Notes: a model not told the origin generated them from the letters alone. A stretch of 64,000 nt of DNA from Verrucomicrobiales bacterium (GCA_024233215.1 JACKPW010000004.1:329067-393066); one strand, 5' to 3'; shown: positions 25,646 to 34,561, counted from the first letter of the stretch. Translations and numbers: made by a program.

Positions 25646-26380
25646 TCACCGCTCTTGCGGGCCGGTTTCGGGTAACGTGACCACCTGGAACTCCGGAACC
25701 GCGGCAGCCACAAAACGCTCCACCCGCTCCGCCGTCTCCGCCTCCGATCCGGGTGCGCAGGGAGCAAAGCAGGAAATGTAGGCCCAGCGCGGGAGATTGC
25801 CGGTGCGCAGGAGGTCCCAGGTCATCTTGGCAAGCCGCTCGAAGTGCCCTGCAGCCACGCGGCCGTCCGCCACGAACCAGAAGAGGTAGACGCCGCCATC
25901 CCGTCGGGCCTGGCCGCCCTGCAGTTCCAGTAATCGTTCGGTGGTGAACAGGCGGGCGGGCAGGGCATAAGGGTGCGGGGCCCCGATCTTCACCGAGACG
26001 GTCTCCCGCCCCGTGATCTGCCAGCCCTGGCTGGTCAGGCAGTATTCCGGTTTGTGGATGCTGGTCCGGTCGGTGCCCATCAGCACCACGGTCAGGGCGA
26101 TCTGGAAACCGTCCGGAGCCCGGTAGTGGCGTTTGGCAAAGGACGTGTCCTTGGGCAGGGTGTCCTGTTCCGCCTGGGTGGGGGGGACGTTCGTGGAGGT
26201 GTAGTCCAGGATGCGTGCGGGAAGACTCAATTCGAGCCGCCCGGTCTCCGGATCCTCCGCGCCCGCCCGCACCCCGGGGCGTCCCAGGGCTTGGGAGGCG
26301 CTCAGACGCACCAAGGTCAGGGAACCCGCCGCCATGATGGCGACGGAGACGAGAATCAAACCGAGTCTGGAGTGCTTCAT
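25646..26380 (-). CDS. epsI: EpsI-family exosortase-associated protein
   Basis: About 244 residues. The ATG at 26380 overlaps the exosortase stop (ATGA) and gives MKHSRLGLILVSVAIMAAGSLTL, a membrane anchor or signal segment; earlier codons in the frame are not protein-like. The body shows family features: HYRAPDGFQIALTVVLMGTD, HKPEYCLTSQGWQI (a conserved Cys followed by Gly-Trp) and YLFWFVADGRVA. EpsI proteins often occur fused to or beside exosortase and are needed for exopolysaccharide or exosortase-substrate handling; the biochemical role is unsettled. Translational coupling with the exosortase is likely. Confidence 0.85.
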   Translation of the reverse strand: MKHSRLGLILVSVAIMAAGSLTLVRLSASQALGRPGVRAGAEDPETGRLELSLPARILDYTSTNVPPTQAEQDTLPKDTSFAKRHYRAPDGFQIALTVVLMGTDRTSIHKPEYCLTSQGWQITGRETVSVKIGAPHPYALPARLFTTERLLELQGGQARRDGGVYLFWFVADGRVAAGHFERLAKMTWDLLRTGNLPRWAYISCFAPCAPGSEAETAERVERFVAAAVPEFQVVTLPETGPQER

Positions 26381-27369
26381 GCCGTTGCCTTCTCTGCGTC
26401 CGAACCCGAATCCGGGACGGGTGGCTCCGGCTCCCGCAGCCAGTGACCGACCCCCATCAGCACCCCCAACGCCATGACAAAGGTCACGAACCCGAACCAA
26501 TCGTGCACGAAGGCGCCGGCCTCCTGCCCGAAGGCCTCCGCAGCAACGACGATGGAAACCAACCGGAACACGTTCCCGACCAGGGCCAGGGGAATGGCCA
26601 GGCCGACCACGAACAGGCGTTTCCACCAACGGTCGAAGTTGACCCAGCCATAGGCGGTGGTCAGGGCCAGCAGCGTGATCACGCTGCGCATGCCGCTGCA
26701 GGCGGCGGCGACCTCATAGGTGTAGCGGCCGTGGGGATCCAGCAATTGCACGCCGACCTGCAGGATCGGGATGCCCAGCAGGTGCCGCAGGACAAACACG
26801 GACACATCCGCGGAAACCCCCCGCAAGGGGACGGTCACCGGTTCCGCCACACTGCTCAACGGAACGCAGAACACGAACATGACAAACGGGAAAAACGACG
26901 CGACCGCCACCCGCCAGCCCCAGACCATCGCCATCAGCGAATACACCCCGGTGAACATCGCGACCACGGACACCTGCGGTTGCTGGGCGGCGTAGCCCAG
27001 AATGTGCAGTCCCATCGCCCCGGCCAGGCCAAGGACGCCCGGCCACCACGTCCGCGCCGTCAGTCGCGCCAGCGCCTCGCGTTTCCACCAGAACAGAGCC
27101 AGCACGGCGAACGGGATCAGGCTCCCATGCGCGTCGTCGGATCCGTTGTCATAGGAATTCTTCATCCAGCCGAAGAGCGAGGCGGTATCGATGTAGCCGT
27201 AGGTGGCGTTCCCCAGAAACTGGAAGATCAGGAGCCACCCCGCAAGGAGGCCAAAGAAAAGGGGTTTGTCAGGAATCGCCGCCCACACCCGCGGCAGCTC
27301 CTCCCGGAATTCCTCGAGGCCCGTCTTCTCCGGAGCCTCCGCTTCGATTGCACTGTTCTCTTCGACCAT
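26377..27369 (-). CDS. Exosortase (EpsH/XrtA-type membrane cysteine protease/transpeptidase)
   Basis: About 330 residues. The ATG at 27369 (MVEENSAIEAE) avoids an Arg/Cys-rich extension. Eight or so membrane segments are visible. The three diagnostic active-site motifs are present in the right order: Cys in AACSGMRS, Arg in GNVFRLV, His in VHDWFGF. Exosortases cleave C-terminal PEP-CTERM-type sorting signals of secreted proteins and may couple them to a glycan or lipid. No PEP-CTERM-tailed protein was recognised in the window. Upstream is the Hsp70 gene with its terminator, so the exosortase, EpsI and sugar-transferase genes likely form their own unit. Confidence 0.92.
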   Translation of the reverse strand: MVEENSAIEAEAPEKTGLEEFREELPRVWAAIPDKPLFFGLLAGWLLIFQFLGNATYGYIDTASLFGWMKNSYDNGSDDAHGSLIPFAVLALFWWKREALARLTARTWWPGVLGLAGAMGLHILGYAAQQPQVSVVAMFTGVYSLMAMVWGWRVAVASFFPFVMFVFCVPLSSVAEPVTVPLRGVSADVSVFVLRHLLGIPILQVGVQLLDPHGRYTYEVAAACSGMRSVITLLALTTAYGWVNFDRWWKRLFVVGLAIPLALVGNVFRLVSIVVAAEAFGQEAGAFVHDWFGFVTFVMALGVLMGVGHWLREPEPPVPDSGSDAEKATA

Positions 27370-27415
27370 CAAGTCAGCGCCGCCCAGCAGACACCAAGCC
27401 CCCCGTCGCCTCAAC

Positions 27416-27443
27416 GAAAAAGCCGGTGGAAAGCGCCCCGGCT
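27416..27443 (-). terminator. Terminator after the Hsp70 gene
   Basis: AGCCGG (27421-27426) pairs with CCGGCT (27438-27443). On the minus strand the stem is followed by five Ts (complement of the A run ending at 27421). The stem begins in the Hsp70 stop codon, and the exosortase start lies 47 bases beyond. Confidence 0.7.
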
Positions 27444-29416
27444 CAATCGATCATTCCGCGCTTTCTCAGCAATGCCTCCATGGCGCGGTCCATGAGCCGT
27501 TCCGCCAGTGGTTTTGTGGTCTCATCCAAACCGGCGGTGGCCGCCTTCAGGGCAACCGGGTCCCCGGTGCGCGTCCGGGAGTCCTCCCCTTCCAGGACCT
27601 GCTCCACCGCCTGCAGAGCCGTTTCCACCTGCGCCACGTAATCCGCCTCCAGCTCCGCCCGGCAATCACTGAGGCCCTTGCGCGTGGCGGTGACGGTCTC
27701 GGCCGCCCGCAGTTTGGCCTCGATCCATTGGCGGGCGCGCAGGTCGTCAAAGGCATGCTCCACCGATTCCTCCACCATCTTCTGGACGTCGGCGTCATCG
27801 ACGTCCACGGCGGACTGCATCTGCACCACCTTCTCGTGGCCGGTCTTCACGTCCCGCGCCAGCACATGCAGGATGCCGTTGGCATCGATCTCAAACTGCA
27901 CCCCCACGCGCGGCACGCCCTTCGGGGCGGCCTCGAACTCCAGTTCGAACCGGCCGAGGCTCCAATTGTCGGCCGCCCGCTCGCGCTCGCCCTGCAGCAC
28001 GTGAATCAGCATGGAACGTTGATTGGCCACCGCGGTGGTGAACATCTCCCCCGCCTTCACGGGGATGGTGGAGTTGCGCGGAATGATCACGTTCATCAAG
28101 CCGCCAAAGGTCTCGATTCCCAGCGACAGCGGCGTCACGTCGAGCAGCAGGAGGTTCCGGTAATCCCCCGCGAGAATCGCCGCCTGAACTGCGGCCCCAA
28201 GGGCGATGGCCTCATCCGGGTTCTGGCCCGTGTTGAGTTCCGGCCCCTCCGCGGCGTGAAACTCATCCCCCAGCCGCACACTGCCCCGGGTTTCCTCGAA
28301 CTCCGCACAGCCGAACCATTCCCCCACCAACCGGCGCACCAGCGGCATCCGGGTCTGGCCGCCCACCAGAATCACCTGGTCCAGTTCGCGGGCCTCGAGT
28401 TTCGCGTCGGCCAGCGCGCGCAGGCAATGCGGCCGGGTCCTCTCGATCACCTCGCGGGTCAGTTGTTCCAACCGCTCCCGCGTCAGGCGGCATTGGAAGC
28501 TGAAATCCGGCGTCAGGAAGGGCAGCACCACCTCGGTCTCCGTCTCGCCGGACAACCGGATCTTGGCCTGCTCGGCCGCCTCCCGCACCCGCGACAGCAG
28601 CACCGGGTCGCGTGGCGAAGACGCCACCGCCCCTTCGGGTTTCAGATTTCGGGTGTCAGATTGAGCCCATCCCCCGGGTCCGCCAGCCCTCCGGATCTCG
28701 TCGAGCAGGAACGCGGTCACCCGGGCGTCCAGATCATCGCCACCCAACCGGGTATTGCCGCTGGTGGACAACACCTGGAAGACCCCCTCATGCAGTTCCA
28801 GGATGGACAGATCGAAGGTGCCACCCCCCAGATCGTAAACCGCCACCCGCGACTTCTCCTTGAGCTTGTCCAGTCCATGGGCGAGCGCGGCTGCGGTGGG
28901 TTCGTTGACGATGCGTTCGACGGTGAAGCCTGCCAGTTCACCGGCCCGTTTGGTGGCGTTGCGCTGGGCGTCGTTGAAATAGGCCGGCACGGTGATCACC
29001 GCCCGGGTGACCGGTTCCTCCAGAGCCGCCTCCGCATCGTGCTTGAGCTTCTTGAGGATCTCGGCGGACACCTCCTCGGGAGTGAAGCGGCGGCCGTGAA
29101 TCTCCAGGGTCACCGGTCCGGCCCCCTCCCCCTGCACGGGATACGTCACCACCATCTCCTCCCGGGGGATGTCCACGCCGCGGCGGCCCATGAAACGCTT
29201 GACCGAATAGACGGTCTCCTGCGGTTTCACGACCTGCACCCGGCGGGCGGCGGCGCCGACGACCGGCTCCCGGTCCACCGCCGGGAAATGGACGACGGAC
29301 GGCGTCAGGCGGCGTCCTTCAGGGTCGGCGATGACGTAGGGGATGCCCGCTTCCACCACCGCCACCAGCGAGTTGGTGGTCCCGAGATCGATGCCGACGA
29401 TCTTGCTTTTGCTCAC
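27443..29416 (-). CDS. Hsp70-family molecular chaperone
   Basis: 657 residues with a complete Hsp70 layout. The ATPase domain shows VGIDLGTTNSLVAVV at the start, VITVPAYFNDAQRNATKRAG, YDLGGGTFDLSILEL and VILVGGQTRMPLVRR. The substrate-binding domain shows LLLDVTPLSLGIETFGG, NSTIPVKAGEMFTT and FEIDANGILHVLARD, and a helical lid ends in RKRGMID instead of the EEVD-like or Gly-rich tails of general DnaK. A short insert (GGWAQSDTRNLKPEG) sits near residue 255. No dnaJ or grpE lies nearby, so this may be an HscA-like or secondary DnaK rather than the main housekeeping copy. It is divergently arranged with the receiver-like gene at 29.5 kb, with a 109-base shared upstream region. Confidence 0.92.
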   Translation of the reverse strand: MSKSKIVGIDLGTTNSLVAVVEAGIPYVIADPEGRRLTPSVVHFPAVDREPVVGAAARRVQVVKPQETVYSVKRFMGRRGVDIPREEMVVTYPVQGEGAGPVTLEIHGRRFTPEEVSAEILKKLKHDAEAALEEPVTRAVITVPAYFNDAQRNATKRAGELAGFTVERIVNEPTAAALAHGLDKLKEKSRVAVYDLGGGTFDLSILELHEGVFQVLSTSGNTRLGGDDLDARVTAFLLDEIRRAGGPGGWAQSDTRNLKPEGAVASSPRDPVLLSRVREAAEQAKIRLSGETETEVVLPFLTPDFSFQCRLTRERLEQLTREVIERTRPHCLRALADAKLEARELDQVILVGGQTRMPLVRRLVGEWFGCAEFEETRGSVRLGDEFHAAEGPELNTGQNPDEAIALGAAVQAAILAGDYRNLLLLDVTPLSLGIETFGGLMNVIIPRNSTIPVKAGEMFTTAVANQRSMLIHVLQGERERAADNWSLGRFELEFEAAPKGVPRVGVQFEIDANGILHVLARDVKTGHEKVVQMQSAVDVDDADVQKMVEESVEHAFDDLRARQWIEAKLRAAETVTATRKGLSDCRAELEADYVAQVETALQAVEQVLEGEDSRTRTGDPVALKAATAGLDETTKPLAERLMDRAMEALLRKRGMID

Positions 29417-29525
29417 GGGCCAAAGCTGCCATCAGTTTCCGCGCAACTCCAACCCGTTTCCGGGCGGTCCGCCGCCAGGGGAATCGGTTTGTCAGTTCCC
29501 GGCGACTCCGGCAGGCTTGGCCTCC

Positions 29526-29912
29526 ATGCGGCAACCTCTTGCGCTCGTGTTCTACGAAAGCCTGCTGCCGGGAAACCAGTTGTTGAACCGGCTTCAGGAC
29601 CTGGGCTACCGGGTCCTGACGATCAATGAACTGGCCCGGCTCCCCGAGCTTGCCGTCCGGGAGAAGCCGCTGTTTGTCTTCGTGGAACTGAACGCCCAGT
29701 CGGAGGCGGCGTGCGCGGCCATCCGGCAGGTCAAGACCGCGGGGGACACCCGCCATATCCCGGTGTTCGCCTGGCTGGCAGGCACGGACCGTCGATTGCG
29801 CGATGGCGCCGGCCGCAGTGCCCAGGCGGCCGGGGCATCCGTCCTCTCGCCGGGCCCCGGCATGCTCGCGCAACTGCCGCAGCTCCTGGATCAAGCCCTG
29901 GAAAACGGGTAG
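29526..29912 (+). CDS. Receiver-like (CheY-fold) protein without the phospho-acceptor Asp
   Basis: 128 residues. The ATG at 29526 gives MRQPLALVFYESLLPGN. The pattern of strands and helices (LALVFYE; LLNRLQDLGYRVLTIN; PLFVFVELNA; IRQVKTAGDTRHIPVFAWLA; AQAAGASVLSPGPGMLAQLPQLL) fits a response-regulator receiver fold, but the acidic pocket and the Asp at the end of the third strand are missing (FVELNA). If real it is a pseudo-receiver working by binding rather than phosphorylation. The assignment is by pattern only. It is divergent from hsp70 and ends in a palindromic repeat cluster. Confidence 0.6.
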   Translation: MRQPLALVFYESLLPGNQLLNRLQDLGYRVLTINELARLPELAVREKPLFVFVELNAQSEAACAAIRQVKTAGDTRHIPVFAWLAGTDRRLRDGAGRSAQAAGASVLSPGPGMLAQLPQLLDQALENG

Positions 29913-29918
29913 CCCCCC

Positions 29919-30091
29919 GTAGCCGCCGACGTACAGTCGGCGCAAATCCTCCGTAGACGGCGCTTCCCGGAAAATGCGCGGACTGCACGTCCGCGGCTAC
30001 GCCGGTCGGGTAGTCGCCGGCGTCAGTCGGCGCAGATCTACCTTCAACGGCCCTGCCCAGGAGAATGCGCGGACTCTACGTCCGCGGCTAC
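29919..30091. repeat. Palindromic dispersed repeat cluster between convergent genes
   Basis: Four copies of a ~26-base unit, GCGCGGACTNNACGTCCGCGGCTAC and its inverse, occur at about 29919-29945 (inverted), 29975-30000 (direct), 30010-30035 (inverted, diverged) and 30066-30090 (direct). Neighbouring inverse copies can fold into long hairpins. The unit itself is nearly palindromic (GCGCGGACT/ACGTCCGCG). The stop codon of the pseudouridine synthase gene lies inside the last copy, and the receiver-like gene stops just before the first, so the cluster may act as a bidirectional terminator. Confidence 0.8.
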
Positions 30092-30972
30092 CTGGGGTTG
30101 CCGGCAAAGCGCCGGAGGTACTTCAACGCCACCTCGAAATCCTTGGGCAACGGCGCCTCAACACGCAGCGATTGGCCGGTTGCCGGGTGTTTCAATTCCA
30201 CCGCCTCGCAGTGCAGGGCAGCCCGGGCGATCAGAGGTCGCTCGTCCTGATGCCGCTTGAACCGGTAACCGGGTTTGATGGCGGACAGGAAGAGCGGTTT
30301 GCCGTCGTAGACGGGGTCGGAAACGACGGGCAACCGCCGACTGCGCAGGTGCAAGCGGATCTGGTGCAACCGGTCCGTCGCCGGGTGACACCGCCACAGC
30401 GTACAACCGGCAAAGGCCTCCACCAACTCGAAGCGGGTGACCGACTTCCGTCCGCCCCGGGCGTCCACCCGCATCCGCCCCACCGCCTCCGGATGCGGCC
30501 CCATGCGGAGGTTGACCCCGAAACGACGTTCGAGGGGAGTGCCGTGGGTGAGCGCCAGGAAGGAGGCCAGAGGCTTGCCGGCGTTGAACTGGTTGACGAG
30601 TTCGACCCGCACGGCCGCGGAACGGGCGAGCACCCAAACGCCGGACGCATCGGCGTCGAGGCAATGGACGCTGCGGAGAAACTCGAGCCCACGTTCGACC
30701 GCCCAGGGCTTGCCGTCATGAATCCCCTGCTGCAACAGGCTTTCGAGCACCGGCTGCTCCGGGTCCCCCTCTCCCCGGATCGCGGCTGGACCGCCCGGCT
30801 TGTCGAGCACGAGCAGATGCTCGTCCTCATACAACACCGGCAGGGCCCGGGAGTCCCCCGGTTCGGGCGATGACACTCGAATCACTGCGGACACCGTCAG
30901 CAAGTCACCGGCGGGGCGGACCGCGGGCTCAGGGCGCCCCGGCCTGCCCTTCGGCAGCGGGATTCTCGGCAC
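30088..30972 (-). CDS. RluA-family pseudouridine synthase
   Basis: Up to 294 residues; isomerises specific uridines in RNA (target unknown). Family motifs: VLYEDEHLLVLDKPGG; the catalytic region VHCLDADASGVWVLARS, where the Asp of the usual HRLDxxTSG is kept although Arg and Thr are replaced; and DRLHQIRLHLRSRRLPVVSD. There is no S4 domain. The start is uncertain: the ATG at 30972 overlaps the upstream gene by 44 bases, and GTG codons at 30894 or 30885 would start nearer the conserved part. The gene ends within the palindromic repeat. Confidence 0.85.
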   Translation of the reverse strand: MPRIPLPKGRPGRPEPAVRPAGDLLTVSAVIRVSSPEPGDSRALPVLYEDEHLLVLDKPGGPAAIRGEGDPEQPVLESLLQQGIHDGKPWAVERGLEFLRSVHCLDADASGVWVLARSAAVRVELVNQFNAGKPLASFLALTHGTPLERRFGVNLRMGPHPEAVGRMRVDARGGRKSVTRFELVEAFAGCTLWRCHPATDRLHQIRLHLRSRRLPVVSDPVYDGKPLFLSAIKPGYRFKRHQDERPLIARAALHCEAVELKHPATGQSLRVEAPLPKDFEVALKYLRRFAGNPR

Positions 30973-32638
30973 CCGTCGAATCGCCGGGGAAGCTCAGTCG
31001 GCTTTGATCGATGCGATGAGTCAGCCATTCGCGAAACGCCGCGAACCGTCCGCTCGTCTGCATATCAGCCAGGTGCTCGGGGAGGGCGTCCTTGAGTTCG
31101 GTCTCCCCCACCGGCTCGCGCCCCTGCAGATGCAGGATGAACCCGCTGGCACCGGTGTCCACATAGTCGCTGATGTCCCCCACGGCCATGTCCTTGACCG
31201 TCGTCAGGGCGGTGCTCAGGGGAATCTGACGCGGCCAACCGGTCACGTTCCGGCTTGCCTCGGAGAACTTGGGCAGGCTGGTCAGGGCGTTACCGCTGGC
31301 GATGACGGCGCTGGCAAAATCGTTGGTGGAGTTCACCACCGCTTTCAGCGTGGCCACAAGGTTTGTACCGGCGGCCCGGACGAGTTTGCGGGACTCATCG
31401 CGCCGGAAATCCTCGGTAACCCGCAGGCGCACCGCATCCAGGGAAGGCACCTCGCTGGGGATGCGCTGTTTGAGGGCGATGATGAAGACCGCCTGCTGCC
31501 CCACCAGCGGGGCGGAAATGGGCCGGCTGCCATCCAGTTTGAAAGCGACCTGGCCCAGGTCCTGACCGGCTCCGGGAATGGGCACCATCCCGTTCTCGTT
31601 GAAGGGCACGGAGGTCTCGACCGGAATCCCCTGTGCCGCGGCCACCGTCCACAGATTCGTCGCGGCGGCGGGCTCGAGGTTCATGAGTTCGGTGCCGAAC
31701 TTGGCGGCCTCCCGGCGGGCCACGAGCAACGCCTCACGGTCACGCTGTTCCTCGCGCAGCTTCAGCTTCGCCGCGTCAGGGGGCATGACCTGGCCGTTGG
31801 TATCAAGGAACGTACTCGCCCCCCGCTGCTGGTAAAGGGCATCGAGACGCTCGGTGAGATTGGTGATCCGGCCCAGCGCCTCCTCCGCCCGGGCGATGTA
31901 ATTGGAGGCGGCGAACCGGACGTAGTCCACCTGCACCCGTTCCGGAGTCCGGTAGGCACTCAGCCGGTTGGTGTAGAACTCACCGAGGGCTTCGGGGGTG
32001 ATCTGGACCTGCGCGAGGAAGTTCGTCGCTTCCAGGATCACGGCCTGCGCTTCCATGAGTTCGTTCCGCTCGCGGAAATCATCGGTGGCTTCCCGGGGGG
32101 TGACCAGTTCACCGGCCACGCCCACGACGCGCACCATGTGCTCCACCCCGATCTCATGGCGGATATAGTCGCTGAACTGCTCCGTGCTGATCCCCCGCTT
32201 GGTCAGGGCCGCAAGCATCTGTTCGTAGACCGCCCTGGCGGCCCCCGGTTGGTCCGGGGAGGCGAAGCGGCGTCGGATCCAATCGGCCACGGACGCGTCG
32301 TCCACCTCGATCCCGAGGGCATCGAGTTGGGCCAGGAGGACCAGGCGGCTCCGGGTTTCCCGGTCCAGGTCAAACCCGAACTGCGCGGCATTCACGTCCT
32401 GTGGGAAATACCGCCCTTGGGACTGCATGAAGAATCCCAGCTGCGCCTCCAGCGCCGCGGTCCGGTACCGTTTCACGGGGATGGGCTGGCCGTTCATCGT
32501 GCCGTAGGACTCCGGGCCGCGACCGCCGCCGCCGCCCCTCATGGCGCTCGGCGTGAAGAAAATGACAAAGCTGACAATGGTCGCGGCGATGATGATCAAC
32601 CACAACCAGGTCGAGTGCTTTCGAATAGTACCAATCAT
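30929..32638 (-). CDS. SurA/PpiD-like periplasmic folding factor
   Basis: 569 residues. A single N-terminal membrane segment (WLWLIIIAATIVSFVIFFTP, about 11-30) leads into a periplasmic body like the PpiD/SurA N-terminal chaperone region (GTMNGQPIPVKRYRTAALEA; RLVLLAQLDALGIEVDDASV; EQFSDYIRHEIGVEHMVRVV). A helical middle follows, then a C-terminal segment (DISDYVDTGASGFILHLQGR) typical of the domain after the parvulin fold. A clear parvulin PPIase active site was not identified, so chaperone function is safer than isomerase. It would help fold exported and outer-membrane proteins, which are abundant here. The gene downstream is the pseudouridine synthase. Confidence 0.82.
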   Translation of the reverse strand: MIGTIRKHSTWLWLIIIAATIVSFVIFFTPSAMRGGGGGRGPESYGTMNGQPIPVKRYRTAALEAQLGFFMQSQGRYFPQDVNAAQFGFDLDRETRSRLVLLAQLDALGIEVDDASVADWIRRRFASPDQPGAARAVYEQMLAALTKRGISTEQFSDYIRHEIGVEHMVRVVGVAGELVTPREATDDFRERNELMEAQAVILEATNFLAQVQITPEALGEFYTNRLSAYRTPERVQVDYVRFAASNYIARAEEALGRITNLTERLDALYQQRGASTFLDTNGQVMPPDAAKLKLREEQRDREALLVARREAAKFGTELMNLEPAAATNLWTVAAAQGIPVETSVPFNENGMVPIPGAGQDLGQVAFKLDGSRPISAPLVGQQAVFIIALKQRIPSEVPSLDAVRLRVTEDFRRDESRKLVRAAGTNLVATLKAVVNSTNDFASAVIASGNALTSLPKFSEASRNVTGWPRQIPLSTALTTVKDMAVGDISDYVDTGASGFILHLQGREPVGETELKDALPEHLADMQTSGRFAAFREWLTHRIDQSRLSFPGDSTGAENPAAEGQAGAP

Positions 32639-32772
32639 AAGCGTACAAAGAGCCCGGAACCTAACGGCCCGCGCGGAAGTGGGTCAAACGCAAAAGCGGG
32701 ACTTTTCAGGAAGCAGGCCGGGAGATGGGTAATCGGCGATGCCGCAGATCGGGGAATCTGCCCCGCGATCGA

Positions 32773-34524
32773 TTACGGGGGCAGCAGGCCGTACCGCCGC
32801 ATCATCGCCTCGTCCATCGGGGGAAACGGCGGTTCCGCCCCGGGTTTCACCTCCCCTGCTCCCGCTGGCAACAGGGCCAGCAAATCGTCCAGGTTGGGAG
32901 TGTCATCAAAGAAAGCGGCGCTGCCGACCTCATGCAGGCGGGACCGCCAGTCGCCCAGCAGGCACCGGGTCGACCAGAAAGCGGTCCCGCTGAACAGCCA
33001 GTCGTCGGGGTCGCGTCCCAGATCCCGCAGCCAAAGAACCCATTGGGTGCCCACCCGCCGGTAGCGGAAGGCACGTCCGAGATCCGGTTCACCCGGCAGG
33101 TGATCCAGGTATGACGGCACCAACGCTTCCAAAGTTTCCGGCCAGTCTCCGGTGGCATCCCGGTGCAACCGCAGCGCCAGAAGAAGCCGGGCGGTTTCCA
33201 CTCGCCAGAGGAACTGCTCGCGCGCACGAGCGAACGGAGCCGTTGAAAACGCATCTGCGTGCCATCTCCACGCCACCGGCTGGGAAAAGCACATCCACCA
33301 TGGAGGACGGAATGCACCTCGGGATTCTCTCTCCGCCACGGATAGTGACCGGTAGGTCCGATCCTCAACCGTCCGCAAACGAGCGAGACCTTCGCTTGCC
33401 GCCGCCGTGGTAACCCGCCGGATATCCGCGGGACAGGCAACCTGAACCGCCAACGTGCCCCAGCCACTCGTGGCCCATTGCGCCATGTCCAGATGCAGGA
33501 TGCCAAACAGAGATCCCTCGCGCTCAACCCCCATGAGCCTGCCCCACACGGCCTTGCCAAGCTCGGGAAGGCGTACCCAGGCGTGTTCGAGGTCTCCCAC
33601 CACGTCCTCCGCCCAATCGCCCCAGGTGGGGAACGTCTCGTCCCGTTTAAACCCGAAGCGCGCTGTCTCCCTGGGCAGATCGAACCACGCCGCCGCAACA
33701 AAGGTCTCCTCCAAAGACGGAAGGCTCCGGGCGGTCTGGTCCAAGGCATCGAGCAGGTGGACGCCTTCTGCCCGACCCAACTCTCCTTCCGACTGACATG
33801 CCAGGTTCACGAGGTCGAGTGCCCTTGCGCTGCCGAATACGGTTCCTCCGGTTATCAGCCAACTGGCAGCCTCCATGCTGAAGACCGTTGTGAGGTAGTC
33901 CATGGCGGCCACGGGTTGTCCCTGCTCAAGCGCACAAGCACCCAGGACCAGGGCCAGATCGGATGACCCGTCCAACGCGTCCCCAAACTCGGGAATGTCC
34001 GCGGAGTCGGTATTCGTCGACAACACCAGTTTGCAGGCAAAGCACTCAGGGCATCGCAGCAATTGCGACAGCCGGTCGAAGCAGGCGGGTGCGGCGTCCG
34101 AGGTGGCAATCCAGTTGGCAAGTTCCCGAGAGCCATGAAGCACCGTTTCTCCGATGTCCCGCTCCGTCCAGTCGCCGCGCGCCAGCTCAGGCGGCGCCTG
34201 GCCGTGGTTGATCACGGTGATCGGCTCCCCCAACGCCAATGCCACCAGCGGGTCGGCCCAGCCGAGCACGAAGGTCCGCTTGGGTGCGTTCCGAACCACC
34301 GCCCATCCGTTCGTCGCATCGTGATACGCGACCGCACCCGGGGGCGGGTAAGGCAGCTTGAAACCGTCCGGTGCCTGGGGCAGCGGCACGAAGCCGTAGC
34401 GCAGCCCGTAAACCGCGATCCCCAGCAGCAACAGCAGGAGTCCCGCGCCGCCCAGCAGCAGCTTCCACCATTGGCGCCGGCACCAGCGCAACGCCGTGGT
34501 CAGCACTCTGACCGGGTTCCTCAT
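32773..34524 (-). CDS. Membrane-anchored protein of unknown function ending in an MMRRYGLLPP motif
   Basis: 583 residues. One membrane segment near 20-42 (WWKLLLGGAGLLLLLLGIAVYG) with a basic N-terminus indicates an inner-membrane anchor and a large outer domain. The body is helical, with no catalytic motif recognised. Near 455-515 it carries a segment common in hypothetical proteins of Verrucomicrobiota and Planctomycetota (ARLLLALRLHRDATGDWPET ... FRYRRVGTQWVLWLRDLG). Two Cys pairs are visible (LRCPECFACK). The last 14 residues are MDEAMMRRYGLLPP, identical except one position to residues 516-529 of the pilM-N fusion, which suggests a shared binding partner. It lies just downstream of the terminator of the giant Cys-rich gene. 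Confidence 0.75.
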   Translation of the reverse strand: MRNPVRVLTTALRWCRRQWWKLLLGGAGLLLLLLGIAVYGLRYGFVPLPQAPDGFKLPYPPPGAVAYHDATNGWAVVRNAPKRTFVLGWADPLVALALGEPITVINHGQAPPELARGDWTERDIGETVLHGSRELANWIATSDAAPACFDRLSQLLRCPECFACKLVLSTNTDSADIPEFGDALDGSSDLALVLGACALEQGQPVAAMDYLTTVFSMEAASWLITGGTVFGSARALDLVNLACQSEGELGRAEGVHLLDALDQTARSLPSLEETFVAAAWFDLPRETARFGFKRDETFPTWGDWAEDVVGDLEHAWVRLPELGKAVWGRLMGVEREGSLFGILHLDMAQWATSGWGTLAVQVACPADIRRVTTAAASEGLARLRTVEDRTYRSLSVAERESRGAFRPPWWMCFSQPVAWRWHADAFSTAPFARAREQFLWRVETARLLLALRLHRDATGDWPETLEALVPSYLDHLPGEPDLGRAFRYRRVGTQWVLWLRDLGRDPDDWLFSGTAFWSTRCLLGDWRSRLHEVGSAAFFDDTPNLDDLLALLPAGAGEVKPGAEPPFPPMDEAMMRRYGLLPP

Positions 34525-34561
34525 GTCAGGTCAGACCGGGCTGAGGGTGCTGCCTCACGAA

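Noticed and set aside
27203..29629. 808-codon plus-strand open frame opposite the Hsp70 gene
   Set aside because: The minus strand encodes an unmistakable Hsp70. The opposite frame is a GC-rich shadow, a known effect over DnaK genes.
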